A stretch of 64,000 bases of DNA from NCBI GenBank assembly GCA_964511665.1, contig CAZEHA010000005.1, forward strand, positions 35,170 through 99,169, in the 5' to 3' direction. The notes under the pieces are model-generated. The model was not told where the DNA came from. It did no database searches and was given only the letters and a program-made list of their open reading frames with translations. Below, one piece after another: positions 27,843-36,121 of this stretch; position 1 is the first letter of the stretch, and each line of letters begins with the position of its first letter. Origin of the DNA: JAGOEF01 sp964511665 (GTDB taxonomy: Bacteria > Bacteroidota > Bacteroidia > Bacteroidales > ML635J-15). The translations under genes and the position numbers were made by a program.

Positions 27843-28718
27843 ATGAATATCGAAATCGACAGCAATTCGGGATTTTGCCCCGGAGTTACGCATGCCATTG
27901 CTATGGCCGAAGAAATTCTCGACAGCGGTAAAAACCTATATTGCCTTGGCGATATTGTGCACAATACCCGTGAAGTGGAACGGCTAACAAAAAAGGGCTT
28001 ACGAATTATTGGTTACAACGAATTTTCTCTGCTTCACAATTCCAGCGTGTTGATAAGAGCACACGGCGAGCCGCCATCTACCTACAAAATTGCGCAGCGA
28101 AACAACATCAATCTTATCGATGCTTCATGCAAGGTGGTGCTTTCGCTGCAAAAACGCATTCGCAACGCGGCACATAGCGGTCCAGCCAATTTACAGGTTG
28201 TAATATTTGGTAAAAAAAATCACGCCGAAGTGAACGGACTAGTGGGCCAGGTAGGCAATAAAGCTGTTGTAGTAAGCAATATGGCCGATCTCGATGAAGT
28301 TGATTTTAGCAAACCGGTGCATTTCTTTTCGCAAACCACCCAAAGTCCCGTTGTGTACAGGCAAATTCTCGAAGAAGCATCGAAACGTGCGGTATTGGTC
28401 GCCGGCACCGATGCTCATATTTGTTCAACCAACAGTATTTGTCCACTCGTATTAAAACGCGAAAAAGTTCTTGCTGAATTTGCCGATTCTAAATCGATAG
28501 TAATTTTTGTAAGCGACATTAAAAGTTCGAATGGTAAAATGTTGTTTGAATTGTGTGTGCAACACAACCCACGCAGTTATTTTGTCTCGCGACCCGATGA
28601 TGTCGATTGCACGTGGTTTTCTCGCAGCGACAACGTAGGCATTTGTGGTGCCACCAGCACACCCCAATGGCTTATGCAAGAAGTATCAGAATATATAGAG
28701 CAGCACTGCAGCCCCTGA
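27843..28718 (+). CDS. ispH: 4-hydroxy-3-methylbut-2-enyl diphosphate reductase
   Basis: This 291-aa enzyme converts HMBPP to IPP and DMAPP in the last step of the MEP pathway. The three cluster-binding Cys are in SGFCPGVTHAI (residue 12), DASCKVV and HICSTNSICPLV; the substrate residues HGEPP and ICGATSTPQWL are also present. It is the last gene of the porQ-cmk-ispH run. The last roughly 75 bases are repeated about 550 bp downstream (29188-29265). Confidence 0.93.
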   Translation: MNIEIDSNSGFCPGVTHAIAMAEEILDSGKNLYCLGDIVHNTREVERLTKKGLRIIGYNEFSLLHNSSVLIRAHGEPPSTYKIAQRNNINLIDASCKVVLSLQKRIRNAAHSGPANLQVVIFGKKNHAEVNGLVGQVGNKAVVVSNMADLDEVDFSKPVHFFSQTTQSPVVYRQILEEASKRAVLVAGTDAHICSTNSICPLVLKREKVLAEFADSKSIVIFVSDIKSSNGKMLFELCVQHNPRSYFVSRPDDVDCTWFSRSDNVGICGATSTPQWLMQEVSEYIEQHCSP

Positions 28719-29029
28719 TATGTTTATTTTAGTACGATTATTTCGGGATAAACTTTGTTAATCGTGTAACGGTTTTTGATAAATAGAATCAACAAATTCG
28801 GGCAGCATTCTTTATCTAACTTTTTTCCAAGGGATTTAGGTAACGCCATTAGATTACCGAAATGAAATTTGAGTTATTTTCATTAATGATATTTTTAAAG
28901 AATCAGACAAGGTGATGTGAACGAACTTTGCGGGCTGAGTCAACGAGCGCGCAGAAATCAGCTGAGCAGCCCATAAGGTGGGTTGTGCGATAGCGAATGC
29001 TGATTTTTTGCTCGTTGCTCCCTTTTTGG

Positions 29030-29059
29030 GTTACTTTTTTGGGTGAGCAAAAAAGTAAC
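29030..29059. repeat. Hairpin repeat (GTTACTTTTTTG arms)
   Basis: Perfect 12-bp arms GTTACTTTTTTG and CAAAAAAGTAAC surround a 6-nt loop. Similar sequences ending in 'CAAAAAAGTAAC' are dispersed in Bacteroidota genomes. It may be a mobile miniature element or serve as a bidirectional terminator between the convergent genes. Confidence 0.6.
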
Positions 29060-29187
29060 AAAAGCAGTGTATTAATGCTAAGCCTACACAATTAGTGCTG
29101 AAAAACAAGCTTGCAGAATATAAATTAATTGACAGTCAACTGTTTGCGTTTTGAATTCTATTATCATGAAAAAGTGAGGGCAACATC

Positions 29188-29265
29188 AGAATTTGTGGTG
29201 CCACCAGCACATCCCAATGGCTTATGAAGCAAGTGGCTGATTATATAGAGCTGAACTGTGTATGA
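29188..29265 (+). pseudogene. Duplicated 3' fragment of ispH
   Basis: About 78 bases translate as ICGATSTSQWLMKQVADYIE then LNCV and a stop, matching the last 26 residues of ispH (ICGATSTPQWLMQEVSEYIE then QHCSP). No ispH sequence precedes it, so only the tail was duplicated or a second copy was mostly deleted. The nucleotide match is strongest at the start of the fragment and diverges toward the stop. Confidence 0.8.
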
Positions 29266-30657
29266 TTAACCCGCCATAGTTTCTTCAAGCTCGGCAATGC
29301 TGATAGGAATTCGCTTATCTCCCAAAATACGGGCTCCGTTTTCGGTGATTAATATGTCGTCTTCGAGGCGAATGCCACCAAAACTGCGATATTCGTTTAC
29401 TGTATCGTAGTTAATGAATTGGCTGAATTTCTTCTCGGATTTCCACAAATCGATAAGTTCGGGTATAAAATAACAGCCCGGTTCATTGGTCAGCACAAAG
29501 CCTTTTTCGAGTTTACGACCCAGACGCAGAAAGGCAGTACCAAAAATATCCGAAGGTCGTGTTTCGGCATCGTAGCCAACGTATATCTGACCCAGATCTT
29601 CCATGTCGTGCACATCGAGGCCCATCATGTGACCCAGGCCGTGAGGCAAAAACAATGCGTGGGCACCCAAATTAACAGCTTCTTCTATGTTGCCTTTCAT
29701 CAGGCCAATTTCTTTAAGAGCTGTGGCCAGCACACGGCAGGCAGCAAGATGCACCTCTTTGTAGGTGATACCCGGTTTCATTATCGATGTAGCGTGATTA
29801 TTGGCATCGAGCACAGCCTGATAAATTTCTTTTTGTTTTGCGCTGAATTTACCGCCAACTGGCATGGTACGGGTATTGTCGGAACAATACATCATGGGTG
29901 TTTGAGCCCCGGCATCGGCCAACAGTAAGTTCCCGTTTTTCAACGTGTTGCCGTGGTAATGATTGTGCAGTGTTTGCCCATTGATGGTAAGAATAATCGG
30001 AAACGAAGGTACCGACCCGTGCGATAGCGAAATTCCTTCCATAACACCGGCAATTTCGCGCTCAACTACGCCTTCGCGGGCCATGCGCATGGCAGTAACA
30101 TGCATAGCGTAGCCAATGTTGCACGCTTTTTCTATTTCGGCAATTTCACAGGCTTCTTTTATGTTCCGCAAGCTAACTACTGCATGTATCAAATCGAGTG
30201 AAGCATCTTGTTTCATCTTGTCGAAATCTATCCCCAACAAACGGTGTAGCAATATCATATTGTCGTGACGATAGGGGGGCAGAAAATGGAGCCTGCGGTT
30301 TTGCTGTAGTATTTTTTCGGTTTCTTTGGCCAAATCGCCAAAAGGCTGCGACATCGTAACGCCACATTTCATTGCCATATCTTTCACCGATGGTTGAGGC
30401 CCCATCCAAATAATATCGTCGATGTCAACATCGTTGGCAAACAGCGTTGTGTGACCATTGTCGATATCGATAATGGCTGCCATTCCCGGCAAGTCGAGTC
30501 CGAAAAAATATAAGAAACTTGAATCTTGCCTGAAATGGTATCCGTTGGCCGGATAATTCATGGGTGACTCGTTGTTGCCAAGTAATAGCACTGCGCCTTT
30601 CCCCACAAGCTGTGAGAGGCGATTTCTTCTGTTAATATACACTTCTGCATGAAACAT
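29266..30657 (-). CDS. pepP: Xaa-Pro aminopeptidase (aminopeptidase P, M24B)
   Basis: This 463-aa protein has an N-terminal creatinase-like domain (FHAEVYINRRNRLSQL onward) and a C-terminal pita-bread catalytic domain. The dinuclear metal ligands are in LLADAGAQ, CSDNTRTMPV, PHGLGHMMGLDVHD, NEPGCYFIPE and IRLEDDILIT. It removes the N-terminal residue before proline in the cytoplasm. It is full length and stands between the repeat-rich gap and der. Confidence 0.92.
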   Translation of the reverse strand: MFHAEVYINRRNRLSQLVGKGAVLLLGNNESPMNYPANGYHFRQDSSFLYFFGLDLPGMAAIIDIDNGHTTLFANDVDIDDIIWMGPQPSVKDMAMKCGVTMSQPFGDLAKETEKILQQNRRLHFLPPYRHDNMILLHRLLGIDFDKMKQDASLDLIHAVVSLRNIKEACEIAEIEKACNIGYAMHVTAMRMAREGVVEREIAGVMEGISLSHGSVPSFPIILTINGQTLHNHYHGNTLKNGNLLLADAGAQTPMMYCSDNTRTMPVGGKFSAKQKEIYQAVLDANNHATSIMKPGITYKEVHLAACRVLATALKEIGLMKGNIEEAVNLGAHALFLPHGLGHMMGLDVHDMEDLGQIYVGYDAETRPSDIFGTAFLRLGRKLEKGFVLTNEPGCYFIPELIDLWKSEKKFSQFINYDTVNEYRSFGGIRLEDDILITENGARILGDKRIPISIAELEETMAG

Positions 30658-30763
30658 AATATGATGTGTTTTAGATGAACTATACTATTGCAACAAATAT
30701 ACAGTTTTTACAGCGTAAGTGCAATTGTTGCTGCCGGTATCATGAGAATTATACAGACGAGTG

Positions 30764-32068
30764 TTATTTTTCGCGGAAATAAATTTGAATGGGAACACCT
30801 TTAAAATCGAAGTGTTGTCTTATTTTATTTTCGAGATAGCGTTTATAGGGTTCCTTAATGTATTTAGGGTGATTGGCAAACATGGCAAATGCCGGAGTGG
30901 GATTGCTGAGTTGGGTGCAATACTTTATCTGAATCTGTAAGCCTCTCACCGCGGGTGGGTGAAAAGCTTTTACGGCTTCGAGCACTACCTCATTAAGCCT
31001 TGAAGTAGGTATTCTTCGTTTTCGGTTTTCGCAAATATTTATGGCTGTTTCAAGTACCTTGTGCACTCGTTGTAGGTTAATGGCCGAAATAAATAATATG
31101 GGGATATCGGTAAAAGGTGCTGTTTTGCCGAGAATTTTCTCTTCGAATTTTTTAGCAGTGTGGGTGTCTTTTTCTATCAAATCCCACTTATTCACCAGTA
31201 TCATAATGCCTTTTCGCTTGCGTAGGGCCAGACCGAGAATGTTGAGGTCCTGACTTTCGAGACCTTCGGTAGCGTCAATCAGTAACAGGCATACATCGGA
31301 ATTGTCGATGGCTTTTACGGCACGCATTACCGAGTAAAACTCGAGATTTTCGGTTACTTTTCCTTTTTTGCGAATGCCGGCAGTGTCGGTAATAATAAAA
31401 TCGAAGCCAAATTTATTATATCGTGTGTCGATAGCATCTCGTGTGGTTCCTGCAATGCTGGTAACAATGTTTCGTTCTTCTCCGATAAGTGCGTTTACCA
31501 GCGACGATTTTCCAACGTTTGGGCGTCCAACAATGGCAATGCGTGGAACTTCAGCAGTTTCAACTTCTCCGGTTTCGGGCAGGTTTTTCACTATTTCATC
31601 GAGCAATTCACCGGTCCCCGTTCCGCTTATCGACGACAACGAAAATATTTCGCCCAATCCCAATTGATAGAAAACATAACTATCGGCTTGCCTCAAATGA
31701 TTGTCGACTTTGTTTGCAACAGTAATTACCGGTTTCTTCGATTTACGCAGCAGTTCTGCAACATCCAAATCGAGATCGGTGATGCCCGTTTCTACATCGA
31801 CCATAAAAAGCACAACATCGGCCTCGTTTACGGCAAGTCTCACTTGCTTTGCAATTTCTTTTTCGAAAACGTCGTCGGGATTTTCTACAAATCCACCGGT
31901 GTCGATTACGGTAAAATCAACACCATTCCACAGGCACATACCGTAAATACGATCGCGCGTAACGCCGCTCACATCATCAACAATGGCTTCACGGGTTTCG
32001 GTTAAACGATTGAATAAAGTCGATTTTCCTACATTGGGTCTGCCTACTATTGCTACTATTCCTGCCAT
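30764..32068 (-). CDS. der: Ribosome-assembly GTPase Der (EngA)
   Basis: This 434-aa protein has two GTPase domains in tandem: G1 motifs GRPNVGKST in the first domain (residues 9-17) and GRPNVGKSS in the second; G3 DTGGF and DTAGI; G4 NKVD and NKWD; then a KH-like C-terminal domain. It acts in 50S maturation. The ATG at 32068 is chosen because MAGIVAIVGRPNVG is the usual start of Der; an upstream in-frame ATG would add 17 residues and overlap era. Confidence 0.96.
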   Translation of the reverse strand: MAGIVAIVGRPNVGKSTLFNRLTETREAIVDDVSGVTRDRIYGMCLWNGVDFTVIDTGGFVENPDDVFEKEIAKQVRLAVNEADVVLFMVDVETGITDLDLDVAELLRKSKKPVITVANKVDNHLRQADSYVFYQLGLGEIFSLSSISGTGTGELLDEIVKNLPETGEVETAEVPRIAIVGRPNVGKSSLVNALIGEERNIVTSIAGTTRDAIDTRYNKFGFDFIITDTAGIRKKGKVTENLEFYSVMRAVKAIDNSDVCLLLIDATEGLESQDLNILGLALRKRKGIMILVNKWDLIEKDTHTAKKFEEKILGKTAPFTDIPILFISAINLQRVHKVLETAINICENRKRRIPTSRLNEVVLEAVKAFHPPAVRGLQIQIKYCTQLSNPTPAFAMFANHPKYIKEPYKRYLENKIRQHFDFKGVPIQIYFREK

Positions 32069-32084
32069 GAGATTTCTGTTTATT

Positions 32085-32963
32085 TTATTGATATCCAAAT
32101 CCTGTAAGAAGGCGATCATCGTTGCGCCAGTCTTTTTTTACCTTCACAAACATTTCTAGGAACACTTTTTTACCGAAGAATGCTTCTGCATCGAGGCGCG
32201 ATTCGGTACCAACGCGTTTTAGTTTGCTGCCCTTGTGTCCAATTATAATGCCTTTTTGACTCTCCCTTACCACGTATATGATTGCCGAAATATTGATAAT
32301 GGGTTCGGATTCTTTAAACGATTCTATTTCTACTTCAGCCGAATAGGGTATTTCTTTCTGATAATGCAGCAATATTTTTTCTCTTATAATTTCCGAAACA
32401 ATAAAACGCTCGCTTTTATCGGTAAGCTGATCTTCGGGAAACCATTTGGGACCCTCGGGCAACAGATTAATAATTTTATCGAACAATGCCTCTGTACCTG
32501 TGCCGAGTAATGCCGACACCACAATAATTTCGGCGTTGGGAACCATTTCACTCCAAACCTCAATTTGTTGGTTAATCTCTTCGGGGCTGCCTAAATCCAG
32601 TTTATTTATTACAACAATTACCGGTGCTTCCGATGCTTTTATCCGGTTGATATACTCCTGATTTTTATCAATTGTTTCCACCACATCGGTCATATACAAT
32701 ATTACATCAGCATCAGAAAGTGCAGTGCTCACAAATCGCATCATGCGTTCCTGCAGCTTGTAGTTTGGCTTAATGATACCCGGTGTATCGGAATATACCA
32801 CCTGAAAATCGTCGCTGTTCACAATGCCAAAAATTCGATGCCGGGTGGTTTGCATTTTCGATGTTATAATCGAGATTCTCTCACCCACCATTCGGTTCAT
32901 CAAGGTTGATTTCCCCACATTGGGGTTCCCGATAATATTTACAAAGCCCGATTTGTGTGCCAT
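32085..32963 (-). CDS. era: GTPase Era
   Basis: This 292-aa protein has GNPNVGKST (residues 12-20), the switch DTPGI, NKLD and SALLGTG motifs. A C-terminal KH domain contains IIGHKGSKLKRVGTESR, which binds the 3' end of 16S rRNA. It acts in 30S biogenesis. It lies 16 bp upstream of der on the same strand. Confidence 0.96.
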   Translation of the reverse strand: MAHKSGFVNIIGNPNVGKSTLMNRMVGERISIITSKMQTTRHRIFGIVNSDDFQVVYSDTPGIIKPNYKLQERMMRFVSTALSDADVILYMTDVVETIDKNQEYINRIKASEAPVIVVINKLDLGSPEEINQQIEVWSEMVPNAEIIVVSALLGTGTEALFDKIINLLPEGPKWFPEDQLTDKSERFIVSEIIREKILLHYQKEIPYSAEVEIESFKESEPIINISAIIYVVRESQKGIIIGHKGSKLKRVGTESRLDAEAFFGKKVFLEMFVKVKKDWRNDDRLLTGFGYQ

Positions 32964-33033
32964 AAGTTATGTTGCCGAATATTTTGCTGCAAAGATAATC
33001 AAGTTATGCAAACCAAGCTATTTCTAATTGTTG

Positions 33034-33041
33034 TAGCTTTG
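33034..33041 (+). promoter_or_regulatory. Candidate -7 element for the MmcQ/YjbR-like gene
   Basis: TAGCTTTG matches TAnnTTTG exactly, 7 bp before the ATG at 33049. No clear -33 TTTG is seen upstream. Confidence 0.3.
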
Positions 33042-33048
33042 TGCTGCT

Positions 33049-33393
33049 ATGAATATAGAGGATTTACGAAACTATTGTCTTGCAAAACCGCAGGTTACCG
33101 AGCACACCCCTTTCGATGAGGTTACTCTGGTGTATAAGCTTATGGGTAAGATGTTCGCTTTATTGCCTACCGACCACGAATTGTGTATTACGCTGAAATG
33201 TGAACCCGAGCTTTCGGTTGCACTACGCGAGCAATATCATGCCATTAGCGGTGCCTGGCATATGAATAAAACGCATTGGAATACCATTATAATTGATGGT
33301 AGTGTTCCCGATAAACTGGTTTACGAACTCATCGACTGTTCATACGAATTGGTGGTGGCTTCGTTACCTCGCAAATTGCGTGAAGTCATGTAA
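33049..33393 (+). CDS. MmcQ/YjbR family protein
   Basis: This 114-aa protein has the CyaY-like fold features of the family: MNIEDLRNYCLAKPQVTEHTPFD, then FALLPTDHELCITLKCEP, then GAWHMNKTHWNTIIIDGSVP. Members are described as DNA-binding-like and their function is poorly known. It stands alone on the plus strand, converging within 3 bp of the stop of a leftward gene. Confidence 0.88.
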   Translation: MNIEDLRNYCLAKPQVTEHTPFDEVTLVYKLMGKMFALLPTDHELCITLKCEPELSVALREQYHAISGAWHMNKTHWNTIIIDGSVPDKLVYELIDCSYELVVASLPRKLREVM

Positions 33394-33396
33394 AAC

Positions 33397-33936
33397 TTAA
33401 ATCTTGCGATCGAAAAAAGGACTTTTAGAGCTGGCCGAAAGCGGAATTCCATACACAATTTGTATTTCAGGGTCGAAGAGATTCATGGCAACAGCGGCCT
33501 TACCGGCCGAGAACATAATGCGGTTGTCGGCATGAAAACGTGCAGCAACCGAAACTGCCGAGCCAATGGCAATACCCAGATCGCCGGTGTTGAAGGCACA
33601 GGGTACAGTGGGAAACCGATTTTTATTATCGCAGTTATCGAGACCGCATAACCCACATTCTTTTAACCCTATGGGTTTGATGCGCGTTCCTATAAACACT
33701 ACTACTTCCGAAACCTCAACATTGGCTGCGTCACGAGCAAAAAACGCCCTTCCATCGGTTTTCGACATCTCTTTCATTTTCGATGCCAGTTGCTGTATTT
33801 CGATTCCGTTTATAATTTTAATGTCGATGTTGCCAATTCCACGGGCTTTGGGTGCAGTGCGTGCTGCAATTGCCATAGCTTGTGCTGTTTGAAGCAAAGC
33901 CTGCGATAACGCTTCATTTTCGTTGATTATGCTCAT
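33397..33936 (-). CDS. DUF2148 ferredoxin-domain protein
   Basis: This 179-aa protein has a Cys group CGLCGLDNC followed by CAFNTGDLGIAIGSA, the DUF2148 signature, which could hold an Fe-S cluster. An N-terminal helix carries AQAMAIAARTAPKARGIGN. The family is found mostly in anaerobes and its role is unknown. It lies 4 bp downstream of the hydroxyacid dehydrogenase gene. Confidence 0.88.
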   Translation of the reverse strand: MSIINENEALSQALLQTAQAMAIAARTAPKARGIGNIDIKIINGIEIQQLASKMKEMSKTDGRAFFARDAANVEVSEVVVFIGTRIKPIGLKECGLCGLDNCDNKNRFPTVPCAFNTGDLGIAIGSAVSVAARFHADNRIMFSAGKAAVAMNLFDPEIQIVYGIPLSASSKSPFFDRKI

Positions 33937-33940
33937 GGTA

Positions 33941-34894
33941 TTATTTTTTATAATGCTCTATGATTTTGCTGGCAAGCACCTGTACCAGCTTCACTTTCGA
34001 TTCGTTTGTCCAGCCGGCAATATGTGGCGTAAGTATTACATTGTTTCTGTCGGCGATTTGTCCAAAAGCTTTATGCTGCAACAGATTCGATGTTTTCTCG
34101 AACGAGGTTTCCTCATATTCAAGTACGTCGAGGGCCATGCCTTTTATTTTACCTTCGTGTAAGGCATTGGCAGCGTCTTGGGTGTTAACCACCGGCCCGC
34201 GTGAGGTGTTAATCAAATAGAAAGGCTTTTGGAAGTTGTCGATGTATTTTTTGTTTACCAAGTAGCTTGTCTCAGTGCTAAGCGGCACGTGCAAGCTCAG
34301 AATATCGGTTTCCTGAAATATACAATCCATGTTAGTTTCTGTGGCATATTCATCAGAGAATCCGGTTTTGTATTTATCGTACGCCTGTACTTTGCAGCCA
34401 AGCACCGATAGCCTGCGGGCAAATGCCGAGCCGGTGTTTCCGTAGCCTATTATTCCAATGGTTTTTCCCGCTAGCTCTTCTCCGCGGTTTTCTTCTCTCA
34501 GCCATTGACCTTGCTTTACTTCGCTGTGGGCTTTTCCTATGTGGCACATCAGATTTAGCAACATGGCCAAAGCATGTTCGGCTACAGCATCACGGTTGCC
34601 TTCGGGTGAATTGTAACATGCAATACCCCGACTTGTTGCGTATTCTGTGTCGATGCTTTCCATTCCGGAACCAATACGGCCGATAAATTCTAGTTGAGTC
34701 GCCCTGTCGATAATTTCTTTGTCGATAGTGATGCGGCTTCTGAGTATAATGCCGGTGTATTTCTCAATAGTTTTTATTAAATCGCTACGATTGATGTCGG
34801 GGAGAAATGTAACGTGCATTCCTGACGACTGCAACATGTTGGTGAGTGTTGGATGTGCATCGTCGAGCAAGGCTATTTCTATTGGTTTTGGCAT
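33941..34894 (-). CDS. D-isomer specific 2-hydroxyacid dehydrogenase
   Basis: This 317-aa NAD-dependent dehydrogenase has the Rossmann motif GIIGYGNTGSAFARRL. The catalytic set is Arg in NTSRGPVVN, Glu in LDVLEYE and His in LTPHIAGWT. It resembles the short SerA type without an ACT domain and might be a phosphoglycerate or other 2-hydroxyacid dehydrogenase; the substrate is not determinable from sequence. It lies upstream of the DUF2148 gene. Confidence 0.88.
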   Translation of the reverse strand: MPKPIEIALLDDAHPTLTNMLQSSGMHVTFLPDINRSDLIKTIEKYTGIILRSRITIDKEIIDRATQLEFIGRIGSGMESIDTEYATSRGIACYNSPEGNRDAVAEHALAMLLNLMCHIGKAHSEVKQGQWLREENRGEELAGKTIGIIGYGNTGSAFARRLSVLGCKVQAYDKYKTGFSDEYATETNMDCIFQETDILSLHVPLSTETSYLVNKKYIDNFQKPFYLINTSRGPVVNTQDAANALHEGKIKGMALDVLEYEETSFEKTSNLLQHKAFGQIADRNNVILTPHIAGWTNESKVKLVQVLASKIIEHYKK

Positions 34895-34918
34895 GCTGAA
34901 AAGGCTAAATAATGATAA

Positions 34919-35284
34919 TCAAGGATATTGCGAAATTACATATGTGTGCTCATAGTCTCGTTCAGTCTCCACTCCGTAGGGGTCTATGGCTGTGATTGTT
35001 ATTATAAGTTGTAGGGTAGTATCGGTATCAGGTCTGATGTCGTTACGCAGCGAGTCGGTCAACATGGCTTCGTATTCGTCGAAACTTTGGAAAATTAATT
35101 CGATGTGATTGGATACTGTTCCCTTGTGTGCGTCAAGCGCTGTTGGCACCAAACTGCTCAGGGCATTGTGAAACGATGTTCCCCCACTTGAATATGAATA
35201 GCTGAGATGATAGTCGTAGATAGTTTCACATGAGAGAAACAACGCTACAATCGGAAGCATCGAAAAAAAAGTTTTGAAACGCAT
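34919..35284 (-). CDS. Small putative lipoprotein
   Basis: This 121-aa protein has a lipobox ALFLSC with Cys19. The mature region is beta-rich, with no motif I recognise. It overlaps the stop of the upstream T9SS redoxin gene (TGATG), so the two are probably translated together. Confidence 0.7.
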   Translation of the reverse strand: MRFKTFFSMLPIVALFLSCETIYDYHLSYSYSSGGTSFHNALSSLVPTALDAHKGTVSNHIELIFQSFDEYEAMLTDSLRNDIRPDTDTTLQLIITITAIDPYGVETERDYEHTYVISQYP

Positions 35285-36000
35285 CAGTACACTATTTTTT
35301 TAGAAAAACACTGTTTATTGGTGTGCACGTTAATAATATACAATTGTTGCTTCTTAGCAAGGCTTATGCTTTTTGTGGTATGGGCAGGCATGGTGTAACT
35401 CATTATTCTATTTCCCAAAATATCGAATAGTTCCAGATGTGTCTGATTGTGCTTATTCTGGAATAGAATACCATTGTGCTCCATAATAATGGTAATAGGT
35501 TCATTATCATATTCGTCAATGTGAGAAAGTTCACATGCATCGATAGTTTCGAGCATCACATCGAAGCCAGTTTCTGTATAAATTTTGTTGGGACAAATTA
35601 CAAATATCCTTGGAGTGTAGGTAACGTCGAAATATTCGTGAACAGGTTCCTGACCTTGGCTGCAAAATACCGGAAATCCTATTTCGGTAGTATTAACAAA
35701 ATCTTGCACATCGACGGGGGAGCCAATTCCGGCTTCAAATCCCCAAACCACCACATTGTCCTGCCCGCTACCGGTTTGTTGCCATATTGAATCAACCTTT
35801 GGTGCCTCCACATAGCAGTGTATGCAACTTACCCAAAAAAACATGATAGCCACCGTTTTTCCCTGATCGAGAGTTTCATACAAATTCACGGTGTTGCCAT
35901 TCATATCGGTAATTGTAAAATCGGGAGCCTCATTGGCTATTTGTGCCGGTGACATAAGCCAAATTGTAAGAAAGGCAGTGATTATTAAGAATTTTCTCAT
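35284..36000 (-). CDS. Redoxin/TlpA-like protein with T9SS sorting domain
   Basis: This 238-aa exported protein has a signal peptide (MRKFLIITAFLTIWLMSPAQ). The AhpC/TSA-thioredoxin-like domain contains FWVSCIHCYVEAP, a CxxC active site (Cys-Ile-His-Cys), then the TP segment YTPRIFVI. The C-terminal 70 residues (LELFDILGNRIMSY then LYIINVHTN) match a type A T9SS sorting domain. A surface-attached or secreted thiol oxidoreductase is the likely product. A GTG at 36009 is possible; ATG 36000 was chosen. Confidence 0.83.
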   Translation of the reverse strand: MRKFLIITAFLTIWLMSPAQIANEAPDFTITDMNGNTVNLYETLDQGKTVAIMFFWVSCIHCYVEAPKVDSIWQQTGSGQDNVVVWGFEAGIGSPVDVQDFVNTTEIGFPVFCSQGQEPVHEYFDVTYTPRIFVICPNKIYTETGFDVMLETIDACELSHIDEYDNEPITIIMEHNGILFQNKHNQTHLELFDILGNRIMSYTMPAHTTKSISLAKKQQLYIINVHTNKQCFSKKIVY

Positions 36001-36065
36001 TTGAAGCACATTAATTTACCGTTGTGCAAGTTACCGAAAAAAGCATAATCATTGGCAGAAAGCAT

Positions 36066-36101
36066 AAAAAGCGTGTCGTCGATTGATACGCCACGCTTTT
36101 T
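36066..36101 (-). terminator. Terminator downstream of the 521-aa secreted protein gene
   Basis: Perfect 10-bp arms AAAAAGCGTG (36066-36075) and CACGCTTTTT (36092-36101) flank a 16-nt loop. On the minus strand a T-run closes the stem, just after the stop at 36122. Confidence 0.65.
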
Positions 36102-36121
36102 ATTACGAATAGAATACTAAT

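Larger units (their letters stand above)
28719..29265. other. Repeat-rich intergenic region with ispH remnant
   Basis: These 547 bases lie between the convergent ispH and pepP genes. They contain a hairpin with perfect 12-bp arms at 29030-29059, a Bacteroidota-type repeat around 28960-29060, and a copy of the ispH 3' end at 29188-29265. No intact gene is visible. Confidence 0.6.

Noticed and set aside
29160..29180. ATGAAAAAG at about 29166 as a gene start
   Set aside because: A stop codon follows almost immediately (ATG AAA AAG TGA).
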